15,108 nt of DNA from Bacillota bacterium (GTDB lineage: Bacteria > Bacillota > Clostridia > Lachnospirales > Lachnospiraceae). Made by a program: the position numbers and the translations under genes. Shown here piece by piece: positions 5,598 to 12,964 of the stretch (position 1 is the first letter of the stretch; each line of letters opens with the position of its first letter). The stretch lies in contig JAEXGM010000025.1 of assembly GCA_023450835.1 (NCBI GenBank), forward strand, positions 1 to 15,108, in the 5' to 3' direction. The notes under the pieces were generated by a model, which was given only the letters and a program-made list of their open reading frames with translations, ran no database searches and was not told where the DNA came from.

Positions 5598-6800
5598 TTA
5601 TTTATGATTACGGTTCTTCTGAAGAAATTCTGGAATCTTTATACTTCCGGCATCATTGTTTTCTCTTGTGGAATGGTGGGAAATATTGCTTCCATAAGGA
5701 GAAACAGGCGTTGTGCTTGTGGCAGCGACCTGAGACTGTGCCTTTTCAAAAGGAGATGGTGAAGTTTGACTTCCAAACTTATACTCCGGTCTGCTCATAG
5801 GCTGCTTTAAGAAACTTGGTCCCTTGGATTCTGCCCTTACATTACCGGCGGCACCTTCAAGGCCTGTAGCTATAACTGTAATTGTAACATAATCAGGAGC
5901 AGTCTCATCATACATCGCACCAAAGATAATATTAGCAGATTCACCGGCTAATTCCTGAACCATAGTAGCCGCCTCATTAGCTTCAATTAAACTGATATCA
6001 CCGGAAATATTGATGATAACATGAGATGCACCTTGAATGGTGGTCTCAAGAAGCGGACTGGTAATAGCCTGATTCACTGCATTGATGCACTTATCATCCC
6101 CTTTGCCGATACCGATACCGATATGGGCAACGCCCTTATCTTTCATGACAGTCTGGACATCCGCAAAGTCCAGATTAATAAGGCCGGGTACATTAATCAA
6201 GTCTGTGATACCCTGAACCCCCTGCTGTAGTACTTCATCTGCTTTCTTTAAAGCATCAGGCATTGTAGTACGCCTGTCCACGATTTCCAATAACTTATCA
6301 TTAGGTATTACAATCAATGTATCTACATGCTCTTTTAAACGTTCAATACCGCTAAGGGCATTGTTCATTCTGGCTTTTGCTTCGAATTTAAAAGGTTTTG
6401 TAACGATTCCTACTGTAAGGATGCCCATGTCCTTTGCAATCTGAGCTACTACGGGAGCTGCTCCGGTTCCTGTTCCGCCACCCATACCGCAGGTTACAAA
6501 TACCATGTCAGAACCTTTAATTATTTCTATCAGTTCTTCCTTGCTCTCTTCTGCAGCTTGCGCTCCGATTTCCGGCTGTGCTCCTGCACCAAGACCTTTA
6601 GTAAGCTTTTCTCCGATCTGAACGCATTGAGGTGCCTTACAGTTCTTTAAGTGCTGCTTGTCCGTATTTACACAAATAAATTCCACGCCTATTATGTTTT
6701 GTTCTATCATTCTATTTACAGCATTATTTCCTGCACCTCCTACTCCGATTACTAGTATTTTTGCAGTAGATTCTGCTTCACTCGTTCTTATTTCAAGCAA
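5598..6800 (-). CDS. ftsZ: Cell division protein FtsZ
   Basis: FtsZ is the tubulin-like GTPase that forms the Z-ring and recruits the divisome. With the start chosen here it is 400 aa. It shows VIGVGGAGNNAVNRM (18-31), the GTP-binding signature MGGGTGTGAAP (106-116), and the T7 loop NVPGLINLDFADV (203-215, with the catalytic Asp residues). A variable Ser/Pro/Thr-rich linker leads to the C-terminal peptide IKIPEFLQ that binds FtsA/SepF/ZipA-type partners. The frame is open eight codons further up to an ATG at 6824, but that region contains the Shine-Dalgarno AGGAGG (6808-6813), seven bases before TTG at 6800. The resulting N-terminus MLEIRTSE fits clostridial FtsZ, so TTG is taken as the start. 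No ftsA precedes it. Two candidate promoters lie in the 151-base gap after divIB. Confidence 0.97.
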   Translation of the reverse strand: MLEIRTSEAESTAKILVIGVGGAGNNAVNRMIEQNIIGVEFICVNTDKQHLKNCKAPQCVQIGEKLTKGLGAGAQPEIGAQAAEESKEELIEIIKGSDMVFVTCGMGGGTGTGAAPVVAQIAKDMGILTVGIVTKPFKFEAKARMNNALSGIERLKEHVDTLIVIPNDKLLEIVDRRTTMPDALKKADEVLQQGVQGITDLINVPGLINLDFADVQTVMKDKGVAHIGIGIGKGDDKCINAVNQAITSPLLETTIQGASHVIINISGDISLIEANEAATMVQELAGESANIIFGAMYDETAPDYVTITVIATGLEGAAGNVRAESKGPSFLKQPMSRPEYKFGSQTSPSPFEKAQSQVAATSTTPVSPYGSNISHHSTRENNDAGSIKIPEFLQKNRNHK

Positions 6801-6837
6801 GGTACTTCCTCCTTCACTATACACCTAAATTATATTA

Positions 6838-6866
6838 ATTATATACGATTTCTCTCACATATACAA
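6838..6866 (-). promoter_or_regulatory. Proximal sigma-A-type promoter for ftsZ
   Basis: On the minus strand TTGTAT (6861-6866), 17 bases, then TATAAT (6838-6843). The predicted start near 6831 gives a leader of about 30 nt carrying the AGGAGG site. The -10 is perfect and the -35 has four of six consensus bases. Confidence 0.5.
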
Positions 6867-6908
6867 TATTACCGTTCTAGTAATATAAGGCTAGATATTC
6901 TAATAAAT

Positions 6909-6937
6909 ATCATATCTTTTATTAATCAAATAATCAA
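6909..6937 (-). promoter_or_regulatory. Distal sigma-A-type promoter for ftsZ
   Basis: On the minus strand TTGATT (6932-6937), 17 bases, then TATGAT (6909-6914), starting just after the divIB stop codon. Expected start near 6902. With the proximal candidate it would give ftsZ two promoters of its own. The region is very AT-rich, so chance matches are possible. Confidence 0.4.
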
Positions 6938-6951
6938 CCCTTTTTTACGTT

Positions 6952-7674
6952 TTATTCGATAGGCCTGGCAACAATTTTTTCCTGTCCTACCACAAAATTC
7001 TTCATATCAATAAGTAGCCTTTTTCCATTCGCCTTAGGCAGAATAGTTTCCAGCTGCGCCATTTGCTCATCATAGGTATCTCTGTTACCTAAAAGAATTT
7101 CATTTTTCCCGCTTTTTATCAGTACTTCTGACTCCTCATTAAACTGTATTGTGTCAACATTCAGGCCGAATTTCTGTATCAGTCTGGTAAGTTCCAGGAT
7201 TACAGGAAATAATTCTTTTTTACTGGTATTTATCTTGTCATGGAGTACAAAGCTATTAAAATGAAGGCCTGTTACGAAAGGCACACCCTCCAGCTTCTTT
7301 TCTGAGCTTTCTACCATGATGCCGTCTTTGTCAAAATACATATAGCTCCCCATATACTGTATACAACCAATAACCGGTTTTTCATATACGTGAACATTTA
7401 CCGTATGACTGTTAACGAGCTTAACGGTAACATCCTCTACAAAGGGAATTATCTGCTTACTGCCATACTTCATTCTCAGATAGAAAAGTATTGAATTTCC
7501 ATCTGTCCTACTTGTAAGTAATTCCTGCTTTAACTCTTTATCACTGTAATGAGTACTGCCGGTTATATTTACCGTCTTCAGATTACAGGTTGAATAAAGC
7601 AGGAATCCTCCAAGCAGAATAAAAAGAACAAACAGCATTACTAGCTTTCTTTTTTTATCCTGTCGTGTTTTCAA
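6952..7674 (-). CDS. divIB: Cell division protein DivIB/FtsQ
   Basis: DivIB/FtsQ is a bitopic divisome protein that, with FtsL and DivIC, links the Z-ring to septal wall synthesis. The 240-aa product has a short basic cytoplasmic tail (MKTRQDKKRK), one membrane helix at about 12-29, then a POTRA domain beginning KTVNITGSTHYSDKEL (about 33-48) and running to roughly residue 100. The remaining extracytoplasmic beta domain contains YMYFDKDGIMVESSE and ends LLIDMKNFVVGQEKIVARPIE-like sequence, as in other FtsQ/DivIB proteins. The start is TTG at 7674, with AGGA close upstream; the first ATG would remove the basic tail. It lies 26 bases after murA and before ftsZ, the standard dcw place for this gene. 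Confidence 0.9.
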   Translation of the reverse strand: MKTRQDKKRKLVMLFVLFILLGGFLLYSTCNLKTVNITGSTHYSDKELKQELLTSRTDGNSILFYLRMKYGSKQIIPFVEDVTVKLVNSHTVNVHVYEKPVIGCIQYMGSYMYFDKDGIMVESSEKKLEGVPFVTGLHFNSFVLHDKINTSKKELFPVILELTRLIQKFGLNVDTIQFNEESEVLIKSGKNEILLGNRDTYDEQMAQLETILPKANGKRLLIDMKNFVVGQEKIVARPIE

Positions 7675-7700
7675 GAGTTCCTATCCTTTCTTAATGAAGT

Positions 7701-8957
7701 TTAATCTTCTTTATATTCAATCTGTGCTCCCAAAGCTCTTAAGTCTCTGCATATATCCTCATAACCCCTCTGAATATGATAAGGATTTTTGACAATGGTC
7801 TTTCCCTCTGCCATAAGACCCGCTATCACCAGTGCTGCTCCCCCCCTTAACTCACCTGCCGATACCTCAGAAGCTCTTAGAACAGGAACACCAGTAATAA
7901 AAGCCTCTCTGTCCTGTAAACAAATCTGTGCTCCGAATCTTGCCTGCTCCGGTACATTCTGATATCTGCCTTCAAAAATTTCTTCTACAATCTTACTGCT
8001 GCCAGAAGCTTTCATGAGCACTGACATAATCTGTGACTGCATATCCGTTGGAAATCCCGGATAAGGTGCCGTCTTAATTTCCGGAACAGCTTTGATGGTG
8101 CCGTCTGAACGGAGAGTAATGGAATCCTGCTGACACCGTATATGGCATCCAATTTCCCTTAAAGTTTGTATGACTGCATAGAGACTTCCGCAGCCAATTC
8201 CTTTTAATGTAATATCTCCACCTGTACCAGCTGCTGCTGCCAGATAAGTACCTGCCACTATTCGATCCGATGGTGCTGTATATTCCGTCTGATGCAGGGA
8301 GGCTACTCCTTCAATTTCTATTCTGCTGGTGCCTGCTCCATAGATTTTAGCTCCTGCGGAATTTAAAAACTTGCATAGTTCCAATATTTCCGGTTCCCTG
8401 GCTGCCTGAAAGATTCTGGTCTTTCCATGGCCCAAAACACCTGCCAGAATTACATTTTCCGTAGCTCCGACACTGGGAGAGGGCAAATAGATATCTGCTC
8501 CCTTAATACCGTTTGTCACACAGGTAATCAGCCCGTCCTCTTCTTCCAGACTAACATTCATTTGCGCAAATGCATCAAGATGAAAATTAATAGGTCTGGC
8601 ACCTATGGTACAACCTCCCGGATAAGATACCACCGCTCGGTGACTTCTGCCAAGAAGTGCTCCTAATAATATAATGGAAGAACGCATTTTCTTTACCAGA
8701 TCTGTTGGCACGACCTCTGTGTTCAATCCTCTGGTGTCCACTATAACAGAGGAACCATCCCAGGTAACACTGCAGCCGATTTCTATCAGAATCTTAATCA
8801 TGTGTTCAACATCCAGTATCTTTGGACAATGCTTTAACTTCGTGACTCCATTGATTAATAATGTCGCTGCTAATATAGGTAAAACCGTATTTTTAGAACC
8901 TTGTATGTTAACCTCACCGCTTAGCTTTTTACCACCCATAATCTCAATATATGTCAT
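7701..8957 (-). CDS. murA: UDP-N-acetylglucosamine 1-carboxyvinyltransferase MurA
   Basis: MurA transfers enolpyruvate from PEP to UDP-GlcNAc, the first committed step of peptidoglycan synthesis, and is the fosfomycin target. The 418-aa product has the usual length. It shows GSKN with K22 and N23, the catalytic-loop motif PGGCTIGARP with C116 (equivalent to E. coli C115, so expected to be fosfomycin-sensitive in this respect), and FPTDMQ with D305. The frame extends 15 codons upstream to a TTG, but the ATG at 8957 has GAGGTG four bases before it and gives the family N-terminus MTYIEIMGGKKLSGEV. Firmicutes often carry two murA paralogues; this is the dcw copy. It follows ftsW after about 200 bases of repeats and precedes divIB by 26 bases. 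murG is not between ftsW and murA. Confidence 0.96.
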   Translation of the reverse strand: MTYIEIMGGKKLSGEVNIQGSKNTVLPILAATLLINGVTKLKHCPKILDVEHMIKILIEIGCSVTWDGSSVIVDTRGLNTEVVPTDLVKKMRSSIILLGALLGRSHRAVVSYPGGCTIGARPINFHLDAFAQMNVSLEEEDGLITCVTNGIKGADIYLPSPSVGATENVILAGVLGHGKTRIFQAAREPEILELCKFLNSAGAKIYGAGTSRIEIEGVASLHQTEYTAPSDRIVAGTYLAAAAGTGGDITLKGIGCGSLYAVIQTLREIGCHIRCQQDSITLRSDGTIKAVPEIKTAPYPGFPTDMQSQIMSVLMKASGSSKIVEEIFEGRYQNVPEQARFGAQICLQDREAFITGVPVLRASEVSAGELRGGAALVIAGLMAEGKTIVKNPYHIQRGYEDICRDLRALGAQIEYKED

Positions 8958-8973
8958 GGTGCACCTCAAACCT

Positions 8974-9002
8974 GATATAGTATTACTATATGTTATTTTC
9001 AA
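8974..9002 (-). promoter_or_regulatory. Possible murA promoter overlapped by a 17-nt palindrome
   Basis: On the minus strand TTGAAA (8997-9002), 17 bases, then TATATC (8974-8979). Positions 8975-8991 form a palindrome with 8-bp arms, ATATAGTA and TACTATAT, around one base, covering most of the -10 and spacer. The start would lie only about 10 bases before the murA ATG, which is short. The palindrome is certain; promoter function is not. Confidence 0.3.
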
Positions 9003-9017
9003 AAAATTTGTGCCTTA

Positions 9018-9140
9018 CAGATTTGGATTAAAATAAACCAGTAGATTAAAATTAATCAACAGATTAGTTTTAACCGGCAGAGTTAATTTTCAATCTGCAG
9101 ATTATTGTTAATCACAGACTATAATGAATCTGCAGAACTA
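9018..9140. repeat. Degenerate tandem repeat (about 17-21 bp, seven units) upstream of murA
   Basis: Units begin with CAG at 9018, 9039, 9060, 9078, 9098, 9115 and 9133. Read on the minus strand, the consensus is about CTGYNGATTAANNNTAAT. Several units are themselves partly palindromic, for example GATTAA/TTAATC at 9044-9057. The array fills the gap between the ftsW stop and the murA leader on the same strand. It may be a set of protein-binding sites, a run of weak hairpins in the mRNA, or an old slipped-strand expansion. Confidence 0.7.
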
Positions 9141-9158
9141 AGGGGGTGAAGAAAATAC

Positions 9159-10304
9159 CTATCTTTCATATTTTATCTGATTGGAAACACTTAGAACAAT
9201 TCCCATCTCCGCCAGAAGTACCAGCAGGGAACTGCCTCCATAGGATATAAAGGGGAGTGGAATTCCTGTTGAGGGAATTGTATTTGTTACAACCGCAACA
9301 TTAATAAGTACCTGTGCTGCTATATGTGTCAATACACCTGTAGCAATAAGTCCGCCAAATAAATCAGGTGCGTTAACTGCTATTACAAAAAGACGCCAAA
9401 TAATAAGTACAAAGAGCAGAATAACCGCAACTGCTCCAAACAGACCGAGTTCTTCGCATATGACCGCAAAAATCATATCATTATGTGATTCTGGTATAAA
9501 GCCCAGCTTTTGCATACTCTCGCCAAGGCCTTTGCCGAATATTCTTCCGGAAGCTATGGCGTATAACCCCTGAAGTATCTGATATCCTTTGGGATGAGTT
9601 TCAACGTTTTTCCATACCTCAATTCGTTCACTTCGGTAACTTACAAAGAAGATGAAGATGGAACCAAGTGCCGCCATCAGACCACCGGATACAATAAAAT
9701 ACAGTTTTTTTCTGCTGGCTACAAAACATATTGCAACCATGATAAGTCCCATTACCAAAGCGGTACTAAAATTCTGAGACAGTACAAGTCCGATAAGAGG
9801 CAGCACCAAGACCAAAATTCTTATAAATCCCGTGAATTTATCAAGCTTTTTGGGAGCCAGGCTGACTACATATGCCGTAAATAGAATAATACCGACCTTG
9901 GATAACTCAGAAGGCTGGAAGGTGCCAAGAGGTCCGAGAGAAAGCCACCGTTTGGAACCATTAATTTCTTTTGCAAATATTAAAACCGCTATCTGTAACA
10001 AAATACACAGAAAATATAAAGCAATAATTGGCCTTATCTTTATTATAGGCAGCTTATGCTTATAAATCCTGTAGTCAATTTTTGATACTATAAGCATTAC
10101 GACCACACCAAATATGGCAAATGCCCCCTGTTTCTCCAGATAAAACGCTGGATTTCCTGTTTCCCTGGCAGCATTATAGGAACTGGTGCTATACACCATC
10201 ACCAATCCGAAGCATACTAGAAAGATAGTGAGAAACAGAAGGTTATAGTCATAATAGCTATGAAGTTTTTTCGTTTTTCCTTTTTCTCTGTCTTCCCTTG
10301 TCAT
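9159..10304 (-). CDS. ftsW: Septal peptidoglycan polymerase FtsW (SEDS family)
   Basis: FtsW is the SEDS glycosyltransferase that polymerises lipid II at the septum together with a class B PBP. With the start used here it is 381 aa with about ten membrane segments. Family motifs are NGSKRWLSLGPLGTFQPSEL (115-134), the large loop with KGYQILQGLYAIASGRIFGK, ESHNDMIFAVICEELG (272-287, D276 being the conserved catalytic aspartate), and STGIPLPFISYGGSS (345-359). The frame is open 36 codons further to a GTG at 10412, but that has no clear ribosome binding site and its first codons overlap an 11-bp hairpin. The ATG at 10304 has AGAGAGG at good spacing, so it is preferred. It follows murD and precedes murA; the usual murG is absent from this position. 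The dcw location favours FtsW over RodA. Confidence 0.94.
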   Translation of the reverse strand: MTREDREKGKTKKLHSYYDYNLLFLTIFLVCFGLVMVYSTSSYNAARETGNPAFYLEKQGAFAIFGVVVMLIVSKIDYRIYKHKLPIIKIRPIIALYFLCILLQIAVLIFAKEINGSKRWLSLGPLGTFQPSELSKVGIILFTAYVVSLAPKKLDKFTGFIRILVLVLPLIGLVLSQNFSTALVMGLIMVAICFVASRKKLYFIVSGGLMAALGSIFIFFVSYRSERIEVWKNVETHPKGYQILQGLYAIASGRIFGKGLGESMQKLGFIPESHNDMIFAVICEELGLFGAVAVILLFVLIIWRLFVIAVNAPDLFGGLIATGVLTHIAAQVLINVAVVTNTIPSTGIPLPFISYGGSSLLVLLAEMGIVLSVSNQIKYER

Positions 10305-10371
10305 GCCGACCTCTCTCTTCTTACCCCTTTCGTGAATATTAAATCTTCGATTTGATATTCCTGAATCCGTA

Positions 10372-10401
10372 GTTGAAAAAACTGCTTTTTGTTTTTTCAA
10401 C
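10372..10401. repeat. 11-bp hairpin in the murD-ftsW gap
   Basis: GTTGAAAAAAC (10372-10382) and GTTTTTTCAAC (10391-10401) are exact reverse complements with an 8-nt loop. It lies 19 bases after the murD stop codon on the minus strand. The T run is inside the stem, not after it, so a terminator role is weak; it may mark the mRNA leader of ftsW or a partial attenuator. Confidence 0.5.
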
Positions 10402-10419
10402 CTATTTAACACATAAATT

Positions 10420-11775
10420 CTATAGATTTCTTACGTATTCTTTAAAGAGACGTCCTCTTTCTTCATAGTTCGGAAACATATCCCAGCTTGCACAGGCAGG
10501 TGAGAGAAGGACACAGTCTCCTTCCTGGGAAAGCTTATAACATATTTCAACAGCTTCCTGAAGTGACTCTGCTTTGTAAATCTCTGCAAAACCATGCTGC
10601 CTTGCAGTTGCCTCAATTTTATCTTTTGTCTGCCCTATTAATATAAGAGCCTTGATTTTTTCTCCAAAAGCTTCAACCCACTCATCATACTCAGAACCCT
10701 TATCATACCCTCCGGCAATAAGGCAGGTAGGTGAAGGCATGGATTCGATAGCTTTAATGGACGCATCAGGATTCGTTCCCTTGGAGTCATTATAATATTT
10801 GACACCGTTTTTTGTGGTTACAAATTCAATTCTGTGTTCTATGGCAACAAATTCTCTGACAGCTTTATTAATACATTCATAGGGAACCTGAAGGGAAATG
10901 GCGATACCCACCGCAGCCATAGTGTTTTCATAACTATGCCTTCCGAATATATTCATTTGAGTTACATCTACTATAACCTGACTGGTATTCCCGTCATCGT
11001 ATATAATGTTATCACCATCCAGATAAATTCCTTTGTCAAGTTTTCGCAGACTGCTAAAAAACAAAACATTCGTATTTAATTTTTTTCCCGCTTCTCTTAG
11101 TACTTCGTCTTCATAATTCAGGATACAGACATCATCGGCACCCTGGTTCTTCGTAATAGCAAGCTTTGCCGCAATATAATTCTCCATCGTATGATGGCGG
11201 TTAAGATGATCCGGTGTAATGTTTAGAATCGCACTGACATTGGGCTTAAAATCTATAATTGTCTCAAGCTGAAAGCTGCTCATCTCAATTACGGTAACAG
11301 AATCTTTCGTTGTGTTTTTTGATACGTCTGTATAAGGTATACCGATATTCCCTACTACAAAGACTTCATGATAAAAGGTCTTCATAATATCCCCCACAAG
11401 TGAAGTGGTTGTAGTCTTACCATTGGTGCCGGTAATAGCGGCAATCTTTCCCTGTGCCTTATAAAAGCCAAGCTCAATTTCACCCCAAATAGGAATATTT
11501 TTATCTCTCATACTATTCACCACTGGAAGATCTGTTGGTACTCCCGGACTAAGAACAGCTAAGTCAATTTTATTTAAATTTTCTTCCGTTAATTCTCCCA
11601 GAATAATTTCTCCGCAGAAGTCTTGCGGCAGTTTTTCTCTGACTAATTCTGCCTCCAGTTTGGAATTTGTATCATATACAATGATATTCTTCGTTATGTC
11701 CTGCAAAAACCGGGCTGCAGATATACCGCTAAGTCCTGTTCCAAATACCAATACTGTTTTATTATCCAGTTTCAT
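10420..11775 (-). CDS. murD: UDP-N-acetylmuramoyl-L-alanine--D-glutamate ligase MurD
   Basis: MurD adds D-glutamate to UDP-MurNAc-L-Ala using ATP, in the cytoplasm. The 451-aa product has the three Mur-ligase domains. A Rossmann-like UDP-binding start is KTVLVFGTGLSGISAARFL (6-24); the central ATP domain has the P-loop TGTNGKTTT (115-123) and MSSFQLE and NITPDHLNRH; the C-terminal domain has EHRIEFV, NDSKGTNPDA and LLSPACASWDMF. The frame runs 11 codons further upstream, but AAAGGAG (11781-11787) lies five bases before the ATG at 11775 and this start gives the normal N-terminus. It lies between mraY (157-base gap) and ftsW, a canonical dcw order. Confidence 0.97.
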   Translation of the reverse strand: MKLDNKTVLVFGTGLSGISAARFLQDITKNIIVYDTNSKLEAELVREKLPQDFCGEIILGELTEENLNKIDLAVLSPGVPTDLPVVNSMRDKNIPIWGEIELGFYKAQGKIAAITGTNGKTTTTSLVGDIMKTFYHEVFVVGNIGIPYTDVSKNTTKDSVTVIEMSSFQLETIIDFKPNVSAILNITPDHLNRHHTMENYIAAKLAITKNQGADDVCILNYEDEVLREAGKKLNTNVLFFSSLRKLDKGIYLDGDNIIYDDGNTSQVIVDVTQMNIFGRHSYENTMAAVGIAISLQVPYECINKAVREFVAIEHRIEFVTTKNGVKYYNDSKGTNPDASIKAIESMPSPTCLIAGGYDKGSEYDEWVEAFGEKIKALILIGQTKDKIEATARQHGFAEIYKAESLQEAVEICYKLSQEGDCVLLSPACASWDMFPNYEERGRLFKEYVRNL

Positions 11776-11790
11776 CTTAACTCCTTTCGC

Positions 11791-11817
11791 GGATATCAAA
11801 GCTTCCAACTGATATCC
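11791..11817. promoter_or_regulatory. Small hairpin directly upstream of the murD ribosome binding site
   Basis: GGATATC (11791-11797) pairs with GATATCC (11811-11817) around a 13-nt loop, ending three bases upstream of the murD Shine-Dalgarno. A second palindrome, GCAGGACCTGC (11897-11907), is nearer the mraY stop. Neither has a T run on the minus strand, so neither looks like an intrinsic terminator; murD is probably read through from mraY. The rest of the 157-base gap shows nothing clear. Confidence 0.4.
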
Positions 11818-11932
11818 CTGAAAATACCGCCCTGACAGGCAGGCATTCTTTTGCTTTTCTAATGTTTTTCTTCATTTATTCATGTGTATTTCCCAGGCAG
11901 GACCTGCGAAACTGAAATTTCATCTTAATTTA

Positions 11933-12901
11933 TCATATTCCCAGCAGTGCAATGATACAGCAAATTACTGTTGCTACCGTGAATACTGATACTACTTTCA
12001 TCTCTGACCAGCCGCATAATTCAAAGTGATGATGTATGGGTGCCATCTTAAAGATACGTTTTCCCTTTGAGAGCTTAAAATATACCACCTGAAGCACAAC
12101 TGACATTACTTCTATCAAATAAACCAAACCTACAATTATCAAAAACAACGGCATCTTAAGCATAAAAGCCGAAGCTGCGACAAAACCTCCTAAAGCCAAT
12201 GAACCGGTATCTCCCATAAACACTCTGGCCGGATAAATATTAAAAACAAGAAATCCAAGTAAGCTTCCGGCTGCCGCATTGCTAATAGGAATGATACCGC
12301 TGTTCTGCACTATTGCCGCTACCGAAAAGAAAGTAGTGATTAGCAGAGTGACACTGGCTGCAAGGCCATCCAGTCCATCGGTAAAGTTGGCACCGTTTAC
12401 TGTTCCAAGCATGCAAAAGAGCATAAAAGGTATAAACCATACCCCCAGTTCTAAAAATTTCCCTCCTGCAAAACCCCCGGTAAAGGGTATAAGGATTGAG
12501 GTCCCTATATCGGTATCATTAATAAAATAATTAATAAAGACCACTGATACCAATATTTGCCCTAACAGTTTCTGCCATACCTTTAGTCCCATGGATCTTT
12601 TCATTATGATCTTAAGGTAATCATCCAGGAATCCAATCAAGCCAAAACCCACTGTTGCAAACAGTACGGGAATCATATCCCTGTTAGCTTTTATGTAAAT
12701 CACCGAAGTGATTGTAACACTCAGGAGTATTACAATTCCACCCATAGTAGGGGTGCCTGATTTCTTAAAATGGCTTTTAGGACCGTTGCCCCGGACATAT
12801 TGCCCCCACTTTAGTTTCCTTAGGAAAGGTATTAGTATCGGGCATAATATTAAGCTTATTACAAAAGCTATGACAACCGGCATTAGTATCCTAGCATTCA
12901 T
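11933..12901 (-). CDS. mraY: Phospho-N-acetylmuramoyl-pentapeptide transferase MraY
   Basis: MraY transfers phospho-MurNAc-pentapeptide to undecaprenyl phosphate, making lipid I at the inner membrane face. The 322-aa product has about ten membrane helices. Family motifs are KKSGTPTMGG (46-55), the catalytic FLDDYLKI (91-98), NGANFTDGLDGLA (169-181), FMGDTGSLALGG (near 228-239), and MAPIHHHFE (about 286-294) close to the end. The frame continues ten codons upstream, but GGAGG (12910-12914) lies eight bases before the ATG at 12901, so that start is used. It is 63 bases downstream of the class B PBP gene and precedes murD. Confidence 0.97.
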   Translation of the reverse strand: MNARILMPVVIAFVISLILCPILIPFLRKLKWGQYVRGNGPKSHFKKSGTPTMGGIVILLSVTITSVIYIKANRDMIPVLFATVGFGLIGFLDDYLKIIMKRSMGLKVWQKLLGQILVSVVFINYFINDTDIGTSILIPFTGGFAGGKFLELGVWFIPFMLFCMLGTVNGANFTDGLDGLAASVTLLITTFFSVAAIVQNSGIIPISNAAAGSLLGFLVFNIYPARVFMGDTGSLALGGFVAASAFMLKMPLFLIIVGLVYLIEVMSVVLQVVYFKLSKGKRIFKMAPIHHHFELCGWSEMKVVSVFTVATVICCIIALLGI

Positions 12902-12964
12902 TCCTGTTTCCTCCGTAAAATGCCTATTCATTCTTTTGTATGTTATCTTCTGTAAGGCTACGGA

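Noticed and set aside
5598..6824. ATG at 6824 as ftsZ start
   Set aside because: The first codons would contain the AGGAGG site itself; TTG at 6800 is at ideal spacing and gives the family N-terminus.
8427..9036. Plus-strand open frames across murA
   Set aside because: They are antisense shadows of a well-conserved MurA frame and have no ribosome binding site or recognisable domains.
11820..11930. Terminator or promoter in the mraY-murD gap
   Set aside because: The T-rich stretch is on the plus strand, so it cannot end the minus-strand transcript, and no paired -35/-10 was found.
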